Shown here: positions 1 to 9,555 of the stretch, in pieces
Numbering within the stretch: the stretch's first letter is position 1
Layout of the letters: each line of letters begins with the position of its first letter
Origin: Sipunculus nudus
Taxonomy: Eukaryota > Annelida > Sipuncula > Golfingiida > Sipunculidae
NCBI GenBank assembly: GCA_026874595.1
Contig: CM049308.1
Span: 93,859,624 to 93,923,623 of the forward strand
Length of the DNA stretch: 64,000 nucleotides
Direction: 5' to 3'
Position numbers and translations under genes: made by a program
Notes under the pieces: model-generated
Seen by the model: the letters and a program-made list of their open reading frames with translations, nothing else
What the model was told of the DNA's origin: nothing
Databases searched by the model: none

Positions 1-754
1 GAGGCCGCCGCGCGCAAACAGGTGGTTCCCGATGACGAATCATCAACATCGCCAGGCGCAGAACGCTTGGTGAAAGTTGTGTATGAATTTAACGTGAATT
101 TTGCAGCAGGGCTATCAAAGGTGAGGTTCAAAATCAATAATTAAGTGGAAAGTTACTGGGAGTCAGTCATTGGTCAGTGGTTCTGGTACTTTTAATGCAT
201 AGGATCGTACTTTTATTTAGAGGATCAGATTTTTAAGGTTGAAAGTAACTTGGCATATTCCCACAGTGAGTTCTACCACAATGCTAAGTGGTTTAAGTTT
301 AAAATACGTTTATGCGAGGTTTATGAACGTTTGTAGGAATTTCTGATACATTTCGCTAACATTTCGTGGTAATTCAAGTTGTCAAAAATAAAAGAGAGAA
401 GGGGGGGGGGTGTTATGGGTTAGCTCGAATTAGTGCGAGCATCCACCGATAGACGGCAGCACGGTTATAGTCATAACGTCTTCGTTTGTTTGAGAGAAGG
501 CCGTTGCTGTAGAACCATTTTCTCTTTACTCATATTTATGCCGTAGACCCATTTTCTCATTATATTTTATAAAAGAAAATACGATTTTATAGAATTATTC
601 AATACGAGTGTTACAATTAGTTCTGTTATGTTTTAAATCCTGTTCACTCAATTCTATGCATTTTCAAGCTTATTTTTAAATATTGCTGATGCCTTAGGAG
701 TGGGGGGAAATGATGGATAGACGGAAATAACGGAGGTTAGATGTACCGGTACAG
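1..754 (+). repeat. Left arm of large inverted repeat around Gypsy element
   Basis: This segment is the reverse complement of 6958-7712 with only scattered substitutions and a different length of its G/C homopolymer (about 400-410 here, about 7301-7315 in the other arm). The inner edge of both arms is the 12 bp palindrome TGTACCGGTACA (742-753 and 6959-6970). The arm starts at base 1, so the repeat probably extends left of the window. No coding sequence is evident in it. It could be terminal inverted repeat of a larger transposon that captured the Gypsy element, or a palindromic rearrangement. Confidence 0.9.
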
Positions 755-2327
755 ATATAATTGTTTATTGGCCATTCTTTCAGTACCACGTGGAATTCTA
801 TCGGAACACGTGGAGATTATCTAGACACGAGGAAATTATTTGGACACGTGGAAATGCTTTTAGAGGTCAGCATTAATTTGGCATATTGACTTGGTGTGGG
901 CCCCTTTAAAGATTTACAGGAATATTTCACGGGGTTTCCAGTGCAACCAAAGAACTCAGGTCGAAGGTTCAGAGGTCCCGTAGTAATAACGATGATATTA
1001 CAAGGATATATAATTAAAGCACCCAGATAGAAAATATATTAATATTAATTAGGGAATATTATATTGACATTCAATTTATACTTTGGCATCTATCTACAAC
1101 ATTGTGAAAATAATTTTACCTACCTGCAATAAAGTGGACAAGATCAGAATCGACGTGTTGTCGAAAGCATGACATGAGGCTGGACTGACGTGATGTCCCT
1201 AACGGGATCGTCAGTAGGGGCACGTCACGCCCAAGTACCCATGCCATGCGACCTGTCCTATTGTTGCTTTAGGTTTCTCAAAAACCGGTCAGGGAAGGTT
1301 TCATGCCACATAGCCGTTCAGTACGGACATCTTCGGCAAATCCCGAGATGGTGGGGATCTATACATATAATAATTGTATTGATATCGCCTTTATTCTGAC
1401 CTCTATTAAATATAAATCTAAACTTTAATGATATAGAACTATATTAAATGATTAATCTGAAAAATTATATCTATTCAGGGGAGTCAACCAGAGAGACAGA
1501 TTAAAACGGTTTCCGGTGACAGTGTCTTGGCCTGCGTGAACTGCCGTTTTGTTTGCGGTTAGTGTGTCCCACTGAACATGATAGTTTATCGACGTCACCC
1601 CTGTTTAAGTGACAGTTGTTTGCGTGGATGTTCCGTCGCAGCAGAAGCGAGTACAAGGACATTCACTGCATAATAAAAACTTCTCCGGAGTTATTTATTT
1701 CTACGTGCACTGTTGAAGTGAATCGCGCCTCAGAATTTCTTAGTCAAAGAAAATTTGATGGACTTTACTTTTCGGTCATTCACTCTTGCGGTACTCTCAT
1801 CTGGGTAACAGTGCCGGCCGTGTACCCAGGACACCAAAGAGAACTGTAGAGACTCTGAACGTTAATGTGAATCCAGCGTGATCCTCTACTTCGGTGACCA
1901 ACCTGTGACATTTGATACAGATACATTTATTATTAGCACATGGGTCACCACTAGTTATTTGTTATTATGCAACTTTGATTACCCATTGTTGCATATCATG
2001 TTTACTTATGATATTTAATATCTAATTGTTTTAATATCTGATAGTTTTGTTATGTAAACATTAATGTTCACTAATCCAGTTGCTTTTTAGATTCACGTAC
2101 TCCTTTACAGAGGTAAGCTGACCTTGTATATTTTATACTAGGTTCGGTACTGGTATTTTATTTAATGATCACCTAGTAGGCTACAAATATGATACTTCAC
2201 TTGAAGATAAGCTTAGCTTCACTTAGATAAATTATTAGATTTTAAGCGGTAGTGTAACTTAGATTGTAGTGTAACTGACTGAACTGTAGTTGTTTACCTA
2301 ACTAAACAGAACTTTGATCTCACCACT
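755..2327. other. Non-coding stretch upstream of gag; LTR and primer site not identified
   Basis: No convincing ORF lies here. It precedes the Gypsy gag start and may contain the element's 5' untranslated leader, but I could find no primer-binding site or LTR boundary. The only recognisable piece is a ~62 bp block at 1131-1192 that recurs inverted at 8552-8623. Confidence 0.5.
1131..1192 (-). repeat. Short block repeated inverted at 8552-8623, exon-like edge
   Basis: On the minus strand the block ends TTTATTGCAG and is followed by GTAGGTAAAA, which resembles an exon end plus a splice donor. In the other copy (8552-8623, plus strand) the same TTGCAG is followed by unrelated sequence AATAAACAG. 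The two copies are nearly identical over about 62 bases. This could be a shared exon or a fragment of a repeat; no protein is recognised. Confidence 0.55.
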
Positions 2328-3686
2328 ATGAAGTACCAAAACACCCTTGTGGTAGATAACTTACCAGTAGATGTGCAGCAAGCAGAACTCGGGGATCACT
2401 TTGGTGCTGCGGGTGACGTGGAGCATGTGTTGCTGGTTCCTTCAGACTCTAGTCCGGACCAGGCTTTCATTGTCTTTGCCTCCTCATCCGCAGTTACCAA
2501 GGTTCTTAGTTCTCCCAGTTTTGCTGAATGGCAGACTCCATCGGGAGCTGTGTCACTAAAAGTAAAAGCTGCCACAACCGATCATGAGAACTGTATACGA
2601 GAATTGATCGCTGAGGGGAAATCATCCTTAACAGATCCGCTAGATATTTTTCTAGATAGACTGTCCTCTGACAATCTTAACAGATTAAAGCATAAAATAG
2701 AGGATAGGATGGCTTATCAGAGGATCCCTTCTTTTCCAGAGGGCGCTGCCATGGGTCCTAACCTAGTGTATACAATGTCCCAGAAACCACGTTTACCCAC
2801 ATTTTCCGGTGACCCCCAAACAAAAGACACCCCTTTTCGCCAGTGGCGTTACCAAGTTGACTGTCTCTTAGATAACAGATGTTACCGCCACCAAGATATA
2901 GAGGAGGCAATTAGACTGTCCCTTAGAGGTTCAGCCGCGGAGGTTCTTCTTTACCTGGACCCATCTGCCCCTCTTACTGATTTGATCCACCACTTAGACC
3001 TCACGTTTGGAGAGGTGGTAGACATTAATATGATAAGGGAGCAGTATTATGGGGCCCAACAAGAAACTGGGGAGACCATCGTTAAATGGGGCTGTCGTAT
3101 TCAAAAGCTTCTACACAGTTTAAAGCAACGGGGTGAAATCTCAGACCACGAGGCTCGTAGCAGTCTATGTTCAAGATTCTGGTATGGATTAAATGACCTC
3201 CATCAACCCGTGAAAGATGCCCTACGTCCCACTTTAAAATCGGGTACGTCCTTTGAAGTTCTTTTTAGTGCAGCCCGGGAGCTCGAGGTTGAATATATGC
3301 CTATGATGACTCCATCAAAACCTTCCCCTGGGGGTGGTAACATTAGGAGACCCAATTTAAAACCCTCTCAAAATTCCCAACAACAGTCACTTAGTGATCT
3401 TTCCCAAATGGTCAATACAGTGTTACAAAAACTAGAAGGTATTGAATCTCGCCTTACGAGAGTCGAAACAACCCAAAGCTATAGACATAGTAGACCAACC
3501 ACTCCTGCCTATCGAAAGAGTAACGCTACAGTTTCAGAACAAAATTCGAATCCACCTGAACTAGCCACGTTTTGCACCAGGTGTAAACGTAATAACCATT
3601 CTGTTCAAGACTGTAGAGCACGTCGTGACGTAACTGGTAAGCCTTTAAACTCCGGTCCACCTGCGCCAGTCAGTGGGAGGACGTAG
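2328..3686 (+). CDS. gag: Ty3/Gypsy Gag polyprotein with N-terminal RRM-like domain
   Basis: The 452-residue product is the structural (nucleocapsid) protein of an LTR retrotransposon. Residues 5-85 look like an RRM/ferredoxin fold: an RNP2-like strand LVVDNLP at 7-13 and an RNP1-like strand QAFIVFAS at 45-52. The middle (about 150-310) is the helical retrotransposon Gag/capsid region, with typical features such as FRQWRYQVD and a run of helices ending near LEVEY. Residues 365-395 form a short coiled coil. A single CCHC zinc knuckle of the form CX2CX4HX4C uses C416, C419, H424 and C429. The RRM-plus-capsid-plus-knuckle plan is that of the vertebrate PNMA family and its Gypsy relatives. The frame is uninterrupted, and ATG 2328 is the first in-frame start giving the whole RRM. 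The end overlaps the pol frame by 46 bases. Confidence 0.9.
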   Translation: MKYQNTLVVDNLPVDVQQAELGDHFGAAGDVEHVLLVPSDSSPDQAFIVFASSSAVTKVLSSPSFAEWQTPSGAVSLKVKAATTDHENCIRELIAEGKSSLTDPLDIFLDRLSSDNLNRLKHKIEDRMAYQRIPSFPEGAAMGPNLVYTMSQKPRLPTFSGDPQTKDTPFRQWRYQVDCLLDNRCYRHQDIEEAIRLSLRGSAAEVLLYLDPSAPLTDLIHHLDLTFGEVVDINMIREQYYGAQQETGETIVKWGCRIQKLLHSLKQRGEISDHEARSSLCSRFWYGLNDLHQPVKDALRPTLKSGTSFEVLFSAARELEVEYMPMMTPSKPSPGGGNIRRPNLKPSQNSQQQSLSDLSQMVNTVLQKLEGIESRLTRVETTQSYRHSRPTTPAYRKSNATVSEQNSNPPELATFCTRCKRNNHSVQDCRARRDVTGKPLNSGPPAPVSGRT

Positions 3687-6600
3687 GTCGGACACACAGG
3701 CCCACTAAACCCAAGGTTATACCTGTTGCTTTGACCGGGGATGTAGATTGTGTCTCGCTCGCATCACAGGGGGTTCCATGTACCGGTTTACTAGACACTG
3801 GCTCTTCTGTTACCACAGTGGCTGAACATTTCTACAATCAGTATGTGTCTTCTTTACCAATCCAACAAATATCTGATGTCCTTAACATAGAGGTCGCAGG
3901 GGGAAATAATCTCGAATACCTTGGCATTGTTGAAATAAATTTAAATTTTCCAGGTGTATTGGATAAAATTTTTCCAACTCCCGTATTACTGGTAAAAGAT
4001 ACAACCTTTAATGCGTTGCACCCTTTTGTAATTGGACAGAATGTCCTAAAGCAGTGTGCTCGGATACTTCGCGGTGATGGGGGCCCTAGGTTCCTCCAGA
4101 AGAGTAAAATTCCCGATGCCTGGCGGTCAGCCTTAAAATGCTGTACTTTTGCGACTGCTAAATCTTCCTCAATAGGCCTCGTCACCTCCTTTAGGCAAAT
4201 AACTATTCCACCAAATCAGTCTCTTACTGTACCAGGTAAAACCCGGGCTTGTACATACGGAAAGACGTTGATTGTAACAGAACCTTACGGTCCTCTTCCG
4301 GCGGGATTAGCAGTAGACCCTCTATTGATGGAGGTAAACTTGCAAAATCGTTCAGAGAAACGATTCGATATAAGAATGTCTAATCTTACAAATGACATTG
4401 TTACTATTCCAGCGAAAACAACCATCTGTTCGTTGCAATTGGCCTCTGTTGTTCCTTCAGGCAAATCCAGCCTCGAGGCCAACGATAACGTACTTGATCA
4501 ATTTACCATTGATCCCTCCCTTTCCCTTACGGAAAGACAGCAAGTCCTGGACCTGCTGTGGGAGTGGCGAGACATTTTTGCTAAGCATGATTTGGATCTT
4601 GGGCGCACAGATAAAGTTAAACACAAAATTGTTCTGTCAGACTCTGCCCCTTTTCGCGAGGCATATCGACGTATCCCTCCACACCTTTATCAGGAGGTGC
4701 GCGATCACATAAGGGAAATGCTCGAATTGGGGGTGATTAGAGATAGTTGCAGCCCATATTCGTCAGCTATTGTTCTAGTCAGAAAGCCAGATGATAAGCT
4801 ACGCTTCTGCATAGACTATCGCAAGCTTAATGCTAAAACTGTCCGTGATGCTTACTCATTACCACGTATAGATGACACCTTAGATTCGCTAGTTGGGAGT
4901 AAATACTTCTCTTCTCTCGATTTGAAAGCGGGGTACTGGCAGGTTGAAGTAGAGGAGGAGGATAAGCCTAAAACCGCATTCACTGCAGGTCCTCTCGGGT
5001 TTTTCGAATGGAATACGATGCCGTTCGGTTTAATTAACGCCCCCGCCACGTTCCAACGCCTTATGCAAAAGACAATGGGTGATCTCCATCTGTCTCAGTG
5101 TCTCCTCTATCTTGACGATATTATAGTGTTCAGTTCCACCTTTCAAGAACACTTAGATCGACTTACGGCAGTCTTTAAACGTCTGAAAGAGGCTGGATTG
5201 AAATTGAAACCCAGTAAATGTCATTTGTTCAAAAAACAAGTAAATTACCTTGGCCATGTTGTTTCGGCTAAAGGAATCCAAACTGACCCCACTAAAATTG
5301 AAGCCTTGAAGAACTGGCCCATTCCATCTTCCGTAACTGAAGTCCGACGTTTCCTTGGCTTTGCCAGCTTTTACCGAAAGTTCGTGCGTAATTTTGCTCA
5401 AATCGCAAGGCCCCTCCATGACCTCCTTAAAGGCGAAGGCTCTAGTATAAGTCCTGCATCTAAGAAGCGTAAATCCAAAGCACCACCTTTTGTATGGGGT
5501 CCAGACCAAAAGTCCTCCTTTGAGAAACTGATAGAGCTCCTGTGTAAAGCCCCAGTTTTGGCGTATGCAGACTTTTCTAAGCCTTTTATTTTGCATACAG
5601 ACGCTTCTAGATCTGGCTTAGGGGCGGTTCTATACCAGGAACACGATTCGAAACTGAAACCCATTGCTTATGCCAGCCGCAGTCTAAACAGGTCTGAGCA
5701 GAATTATGCTGTTCACAAACTAGAATTCCTGGCCTTAAAATGGGCGGTTGTTGACAAATACAAAGATTACTTGTATGGGGGCAATTTTACTGTCAAGACT
5801 GACAATAATCCCCTTTGCTATGTGTTAACCACCGCAAAACTGGATGCCACAGGGCATAGGTGGGTGGCTGCATTAGCAAACTTTAACTTTAAAATAGAAT
5901 ATCGGTCCGGAAAAAGGAACGTCGATGCTGACTTCCTATCCAGGACTTGTAATCTTCCCAGTACGGATGATTCTCTCTCTCCTGATATTCTGTCTTCAGA
6001 TTTGGTTCAAGCTATATGCCAGTCTCACCTGCCCGGTTGTACAGGACTACAAAACACCAATCATGACCCATTTATTCCATTTGTATCCCTTAGCCTCCCT
6101 TCTATGCCAATAGACATGATTCAGGAGCAATCAAAAGATCTTGTCCTTAAAACAGTCATAGAAGCTATAAAAAGCGGGAACAAACTAAAATACCGTAAAG
6201 GGGACTCGACTGAGCTGCTGTGTTATCAGACTGAGCTGCTGTGTTATCAGCGCCACCTATCTAAATTTCTCATCAATAAAGGCGTCTTATGTAGAAAACG
6301 GATTGTAGATGACATAGAGACTTTGCAGGTAGTTTTGCCTACCGCTTTGCGTCAAACGGCTCTCAAGGGGCTCCATGATGATATGGGCCATATGGGTCAG
6401 ACTAGAACAATCAACCTAGTACAAGATCGTTTCTTTTGGCCTGGTATGAACAAACATATCACAGAGTATGTAGCTCAGTGTCCACGATGTGTGAGACGAA
6501 AAACTCCTACCTGCCAAAGAGCACCTCTTGTAAACATCCAATCCTCAGCCCCTCTAGAAATTTTGTGCATAGATTTCCTATCTCTGAAACCCAGTAAAGG

Positions 6601-7018
6601 TAACATAGAAAATATATTAGTGGTTACTGATCATTTTACTAAGTTTGCCAGGGCATTCCCATGTAAAAGCCAAAAAGCAAAACCAACCGCTCAACTGTTA
6701 TGGGATAATTTTATCTGTAACTACGGATTTCCCCAAAGAATCCATTCCGATCAGGGGCGAAATTTTGAAAGCAAAGTTATCAAAGATTTGTGCACTCTAG
6801 CTGGTATCGAAAAGTCGCACACAAGTCCCTACCATCCCATGGGCAATGGGCAGTGCGAGCGCTTCAATCGCACGCTACTGAATATGTTAGGCTGTTTAGA
6901 ACCTAATCAAAAGAAAGATTGGAAACTCTTTGTTAATTCTGTTACCCATGCCTATAACTGTACCGGTACATCTAACCTCCGTTATTTCCGTCTATCCATC
7001 ATTTCCCCCCACTCCTAA
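3641..7018 (+). CDS. pol: Ty3/Gypsy Pol polyprotein (PR-RT-RH-INT), truncated in integrase
   Basis: Expressed by -1 frameshift from gag; it needs no ATG of its own. Domain order is that of Ty3/Gypsy. Aspartic protease has DTGS at 3794-3805. Reverse transcriptase runs about 4640-5250, with the FCIDYRKLN motif and catalytic YLDD at 5108-5119. RNase H runs about 5550-5940, first Asp in HTDAS at 5600. Integrase has an HHCC zinc finger about 6370-6490 and a catalytic triad D 6572, D 6749, E 6857 with the expected 35-residue D-E spacing. The last authentic residues are HAYNCT at about 6946-6962. There the inverted repeat begins and supplies a foreign tail to the stop at 7016-7018. The C-terminal integrase domain and 3' LTR are therefore missing, so this copy cannot transpose by itself although everything upstream is open. 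Confidence 0.93.
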   Translation, partial: AFKLRSTCASQWEDVGRTHRPTKPKVIPVALTGDVDCVSLASQGVPCTGLLDTGSSVTTVAEHFYNQYVSSLPIQQISDVLNIEVAGGNNLEYLGIVEINLNFPGVLDKIFPTPVLLVKDTTFNALHPFVIGQNVLKQCARILRGDGGPRFLQKSKIPDAWRSALKCCTFATAKSSSIGLVTSFRQITIPPNQSLTVPGKTRACTYGKTLIVTEPYGPLPAGLAVDPLLMEVNLQNRSEKRFDIRMSNLTNDIVTIPAKTTICSLQLASVVPSGKSSLEANDNVLDQFTIDPSLSLTERQQVLDLLWEWRDIFAKHDLDLGRTDKVKHKIVLSDSAPFREAYRRIPPHLYQEVRDHIREMLELGVIRDSCSPYSSAIVLVRKPDDKLRFCIDYRKLNAKTVRDAYSLPRIDDTLDSLVGSKYFSSLDLKAGYWQVEVEEEDKPKTAFTAGPLGFFEWNTMPFGLINAPATFQRLMQKTMGDLHLSQCLLYLDDIIVFSSTFQEHLDRLTAVFKRLKEAGLKLKPSKCHLFKKQVNYLGHVVSAKGIQTDPTKIEALKNWPIPSSVTEVRRFLGFASFYRKFVRNFAQIARPLHDLLKGEGSSISPASKKRKSKAPPFVWGPDQKSSFEKLIELLCKAPVLAYADFSKPFILHTDASRSGLGAVLYQEHDSKLKPIAYASRSLNRSEQNYAVHKLEFLALKWAVVDKYKDYLYGGNFTVKTDNNPLCYVLTTAKLDATGHRWVAALANFNFKIEYRSGKRNVDADFLSRTCNLPSTDDSLSPDILSSDLVQAICQSHLPGCTGLQNTNHDPFIPFVSLSLPSMPIDMIQEQSKDLVLKTVIEAIKSGNKLKYRKGDSTELLCYQTELLCYQRHLSKFLINKGVLCRKRIVDDIETLQVVLPTALRQTALKGLHDDMGHMGQTRTINLVQDRFFWPGMNKHITEYVAQCPRCVRRKTPTCQRAPLVNIQSSAPLEILCIDFLSLKPSKGNIENILVVTDHFTKFARAFPCKSQKAKPTAQLLWDNFICNYGFPQRIHSDQGRNFESKVIKDLCTLAGIEKSHTSPYHPMGNGQCERFNRTLLNMLGCLEPNQKKDWKLFVNSVTHAYNCTGTSNLRYFRLSIISPHS
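3644..3682 (+). promoter_or_regulatory. Programmed -1 ribosomal frameshift signal between gag and pol
   Basis: Positions 3644-3650 read TTTAAAC, a perfect X XXY YYZ slippery heptamer in register with gag (T TTA AAC) and with the -1 pol frame (TTT AAA C). The pol frame is open from 3641 (stop TAA at 3638-3640) and gag stops at 3684-3686, so the heptamer sits exactly in the overlap. Four bases downstream a stem-loop can form: 3655-3662 pairs with 3675-3682 (GTCC/GGAC, one A-A mismatch, CCT/GGG) round a 12-base loop. TTTAAAC is one of the most efficient known -1 sites. Confidence 0.85.
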
Positions 7019-7712
7019 GGCATCAGCAATATTTAAAAATAAGCTTGAAAATGCATAGAATTGAGTGAACAGGATTTAAAACATAACAGAACTAATTGTA
7101 ACACTCGTATTGAATAATTCTATAAAATCGTATTTTCTTTTATAAAATATAATGAGAAAATGGGTCTACGGCATAAATATGAGTAAAGAGAAAATGGTTC
7201 TACAGCAACGGCCTTCTCTCAAACAAACGCAGACGTTATGACTATAACCGTGCTGCCGTCTATCGGTGGATGCTCGCACTAATTCGAGCTAACCCATAAC
7301 CCCCCCCCCCCCCCTTCTCTCTTTTATTTTGGACAACTTGAATTACCACGAAATGTTAGCGAAATGTATAAGAAATTCCTACAAACGTTCATAAACCTCG
7401 CATAAACGTATTTTAAACTTAAACCACTTAGCATTGTGGCAGAACTCACTGTGGGAATATGCCAAGTTACTTTCAACCTAAAAAATCTGATCCTGTAAAT
7501 AAAAGTACAATCCTATGCATTAAAAGTACCAGAACCACTGACCAATGACTGACTCCCAGTAACTTTCCACTTAATTATTGATTTTGAACCTCACCTTTGA
7601 TAGCCCTGCTGCAAAATTCACGTTAAATTCATACACAACTTTCACCAAGCGTTCTGCGCCTGGCGATGTTGATGATTCGTCATCGGGAACCACCTGTTTG
7701 CGCGCGGCGGCC
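6958..7712 (-). repeat. Right arm of large inverted repeat
   Basis: Reverse complement of 1-754. Its inner edge falls inside the integrase codons (NCT then TGTACCGGTACA), so it replaced the 3' part of the Gypsy element. It contains a C homopolymer at about 7301-7315. The outer part has a minus-strand open frame that is also open in the other arm, but nothing in it resembles a known protein. Confidence 0.9.
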
Positions 7713-8551
7713 TCGTTGTTCTCGCCCGCTGTTCCCTTTATAAACCATTCCCCTTTCATAACACACATTAGTCCTTCTATTTATTATGTTACGATTATTA
7801 TGTTACGAAGTAATGTTAATATGGGTGATCAACCAAAGATATCCCATACCTACAAGTAAATAAATATTTACCGAGGTAGATTTCTTGAATTTCCTAGGGG
7901 AGATAAACAACCATTATCCGTCCCTCCAAATATAGTGGGATACCCCCTTCGCTCTTCCATCATAGACTCCCAGAAAATAACCACCCCGAATGTTTTCACT
8001 AAGAAATTTACTACAATCATTGGTCATATTTATATTTTACCTTGTAATAGCATAATTACTTTGAATGATAACAATATAAAACATTATGTACTTAAGAATG
8101 ATACTTAGCCTAGATGTTTCACATTTGTATACTTATTGATGTTATTATAGATAAAAGATATAAACGAAGTGAAATCTTAGTGGTATTGTTTGTGTATAGT
8201 TGTACACAAACATAATGTGTATGAATAGTTAGATGTAAACAAATATAAAACTAGATGAGGGTTTGAGATAAAGATTGATAGATATGTACAAACAAGATGT
8301 TAGATAGTATGAGACTAGTTGTTTAAAAGATATGTATAATAACATGGTTATAATAATAACATGGTTATAATAACATGCAGTGAAGATTTCAGGTAAACCT
8401 ACCTTAATGAATATCTTGTGTACTTGTTGCAGATGCATACATTGCATTTGAGTATATTTATATACAGTTTAATAAGCAATCCAGTATTTGTAAACAATAA
8501 GTTGAGTACCTTTATATACATTATAATGAGCAGTCCAATATTTGTAAACAA
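7713..8551. other. AT-rich stretch, no gene seen
   Basis: I see no ORF, RNA gene or recognisable repeat apart from a short near-duplication (GCAGTCCAATATTTGTAAAC-like) at about 8478-8550. Confidence 0.5.
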
Positions 8552-8623
8552 TATGATCACGTGAGTCCAGCCTCATGTCATGCTTTCGACAACACGTCGA
8601 TTCTGATCTTGTCCACTTTGTTG
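8552..8623 (+). repeat. Inverted copy of the 1131-1192 block
   Basis: Nearly identical reverse complement of 1131-1192. It lies just upstream of the LTR array. The match ends at TTGCAG at its right edge. Confidence 0.6.
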
Positions 8624-8868
8624 CAGAATAAACAGTTGTCAAGTGTCAGCTGCGTGTCGTTTACCATTTGTGTGTGTGCGAGTGGGCCACGAACCAGACC
8701 CCGCCTTACCGCCCGCCCGCGACACTGGCGCAGCCTGCAGGATTCGATATCGCAGCTGGACACTGATACTCCAGGTGGACTTCCGGTTGGACGCACTGTC
8801 ATGAATGGGCCTCCAGTCCTTGGACCCCGGGCACCCATGTGGAGACGGCCAGTCGGAGAGGGGGTGAA
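8624..8868 (+). mobile_element. GC-rich internal segment ending in a polypurine tract
   Basis: This GC-rich stretch is unlike its AT-rich surroundings. Its last bases (about 8853-8868) are GGAGAGGGGGTGAA, the same purine tract that precedes the two downstream LTRs, so it is probably the 3' end of an internal region belonging to the same element family. Its left limit is not defined. Confidence 0.5.
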
Positions 8869-9013
8869 TGTAACCGGACACACAAAAGCGTTCCTACTGG
8901 CCTTCCTAGTGAAGCTTGCTTTATTAGCGAAGCGGTAGAACGTCTGACTTGTGTGTCACAGGTTACGGGTTCGAACCCACATTCGGGCCAGGTTTCTATT
9001 TTCACCCGTTACA
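8869..9013 (+). repeat. LTR 1 of the miniature element, contains tRNA-like Pol III promoter
   Basis: TGTAAC...GTTACA. Inside is an A box TAGCGAAGCGG (8925-8935, perfect to TRGCNNAGYGG) and a B box GGTTCGAACCC (8968-8978) at tRNA-like spacing. The cloverleaf is degenerate: acceptor and T stems do not pair well, so it is tRNA-derived rather than a working tRNA gene. Confidence 0.8.
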
Positions 9014-9015
9014 AA

Positions 9016-9033
9016 TGGTGGCAGCGGTGGGAT
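9016..9033 (+). other. Primer-binding site for tRNA-Leu
   Basis: TGGTGGCAGCGGTGGGAT is complementary to the last 18 nt of eukaryotic tRNA-Leu (AAG/TAG isoacceptors) including the non-templated CCA. It lies 2 bp after LTR 1. An identical site follows LTR 2 at 9286-9303. Confidence 0.85.
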
Positions 9034-9138
9034 CCGGGGAGTTGGTGTCGTGGCATGATGCCCCACCCAGTTCACGTGTGTGACCCCCGGGATAGATCCC
9101 ACGTTCTGGGGACAGAACGTCCTCGGAGAGGGGGTGAA

Positions 9139-9283
9139 TGTAACCGGACACACAAAAGCGTACCTACTGGCCTTGCTAGTGAAGCTTGCTTTATTAGCGA
9201 AGCGGTAGAACGTCTGACTTGTGTGTCACAGGTTACGGGTTCGAACCCACATTCGGGCCTGGTTACCATTTTCACCCGTTACA
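9139..9283 (+). repeat. LTR 2 of the miniature element
   Basis: Same ends and same A box (9195-9205) and B box (9238-9248) as LTR 1, 270 bp downstream, with few substitutions. Followed by PBS at 9286-9303. Confidence 0.8.
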
Positions 9284-9408
9284 AATGGTGGCAGCGGTGG
9301 GATCTGGGGAGTTGGTGTCGTGGCATGATGCCCCACCCAGTTCACGTGTGTGACCCCCGGGATAGATCCCACGTTCTGGGGCCAGAACGTCCTCGGAGAG
9401 GGGGTAAA

Positions 9409-9553
9409 TGTAACCGGACACACAAAAGCGTTCCTACTGGCCTTGCTAGTGAGGCTTGCTTTATTAGCGAAGCGGTAGAACGTCTGACTTGTGTGTCACA
9501 GGTTACGGGTTCGAACCCACATTCGGGCCTGGTTTCCATTTTCACCCGTTACA
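9409..9553 (+). repeat. LTR 3 of the miniature element
   Basis: Third copy, with A box 9465-9475 and B box 9508-9518. Its PBS at 9556-9573 is the one that continues into tRNA-Leu cDNA. Confidence 0.8.
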
Positions 9554-9555
9554 AA

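Larger units (their letters stand above)
8869..9555 (+). mobile_element. TRIM-like miniature LTR element array (three LTRs, two internal regions)
   Basis: Three 145 bp direct repeats (8869-9013, 9139-9283, 9409-9553) begin TGTAAC and end GTTACA, the TG...CA inverted ends of an LTR. Each is followed after two bases by TGGTGGCAGCGGTGGGAT, the complement of a tRNA-Leu 3' end including CCA, and each is preceded by the purine tract GGAGAGGGGGTGAA. The two 125 bp internal regions thus hold only PBS, a short spacer and PPT. That is the layout of a terminal-repeat retrotransposon in miniature; a shared-LTR tandem array is common in such elements. There is no coding capacity, so it must borrow enzymes from an autonomous element. 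The unit period is exactly 270 bp. Confidence 0.85.

Noticed and set aside
3731..3733. TTG at 3731 as a start codon for pol
   Set aside because: It is not an ATG; the frame is open upstream to 3641 and a -1 slippery site in the overlap explains expression.
7571..7768. Minus-strand frame with a plausible amphipathic sequence in the inverted repeat arm
   Set aside because: It is open in both arms only because the arms are nearly identical; no domain or splice evidence supports coding.
8917..8990. A functional tRNA gene within each LTR
   Set aside because: A and B boxes are perfect, but the acceptor and T stems do not pair and the anticodon stem is short; it is tRNA-derived only.
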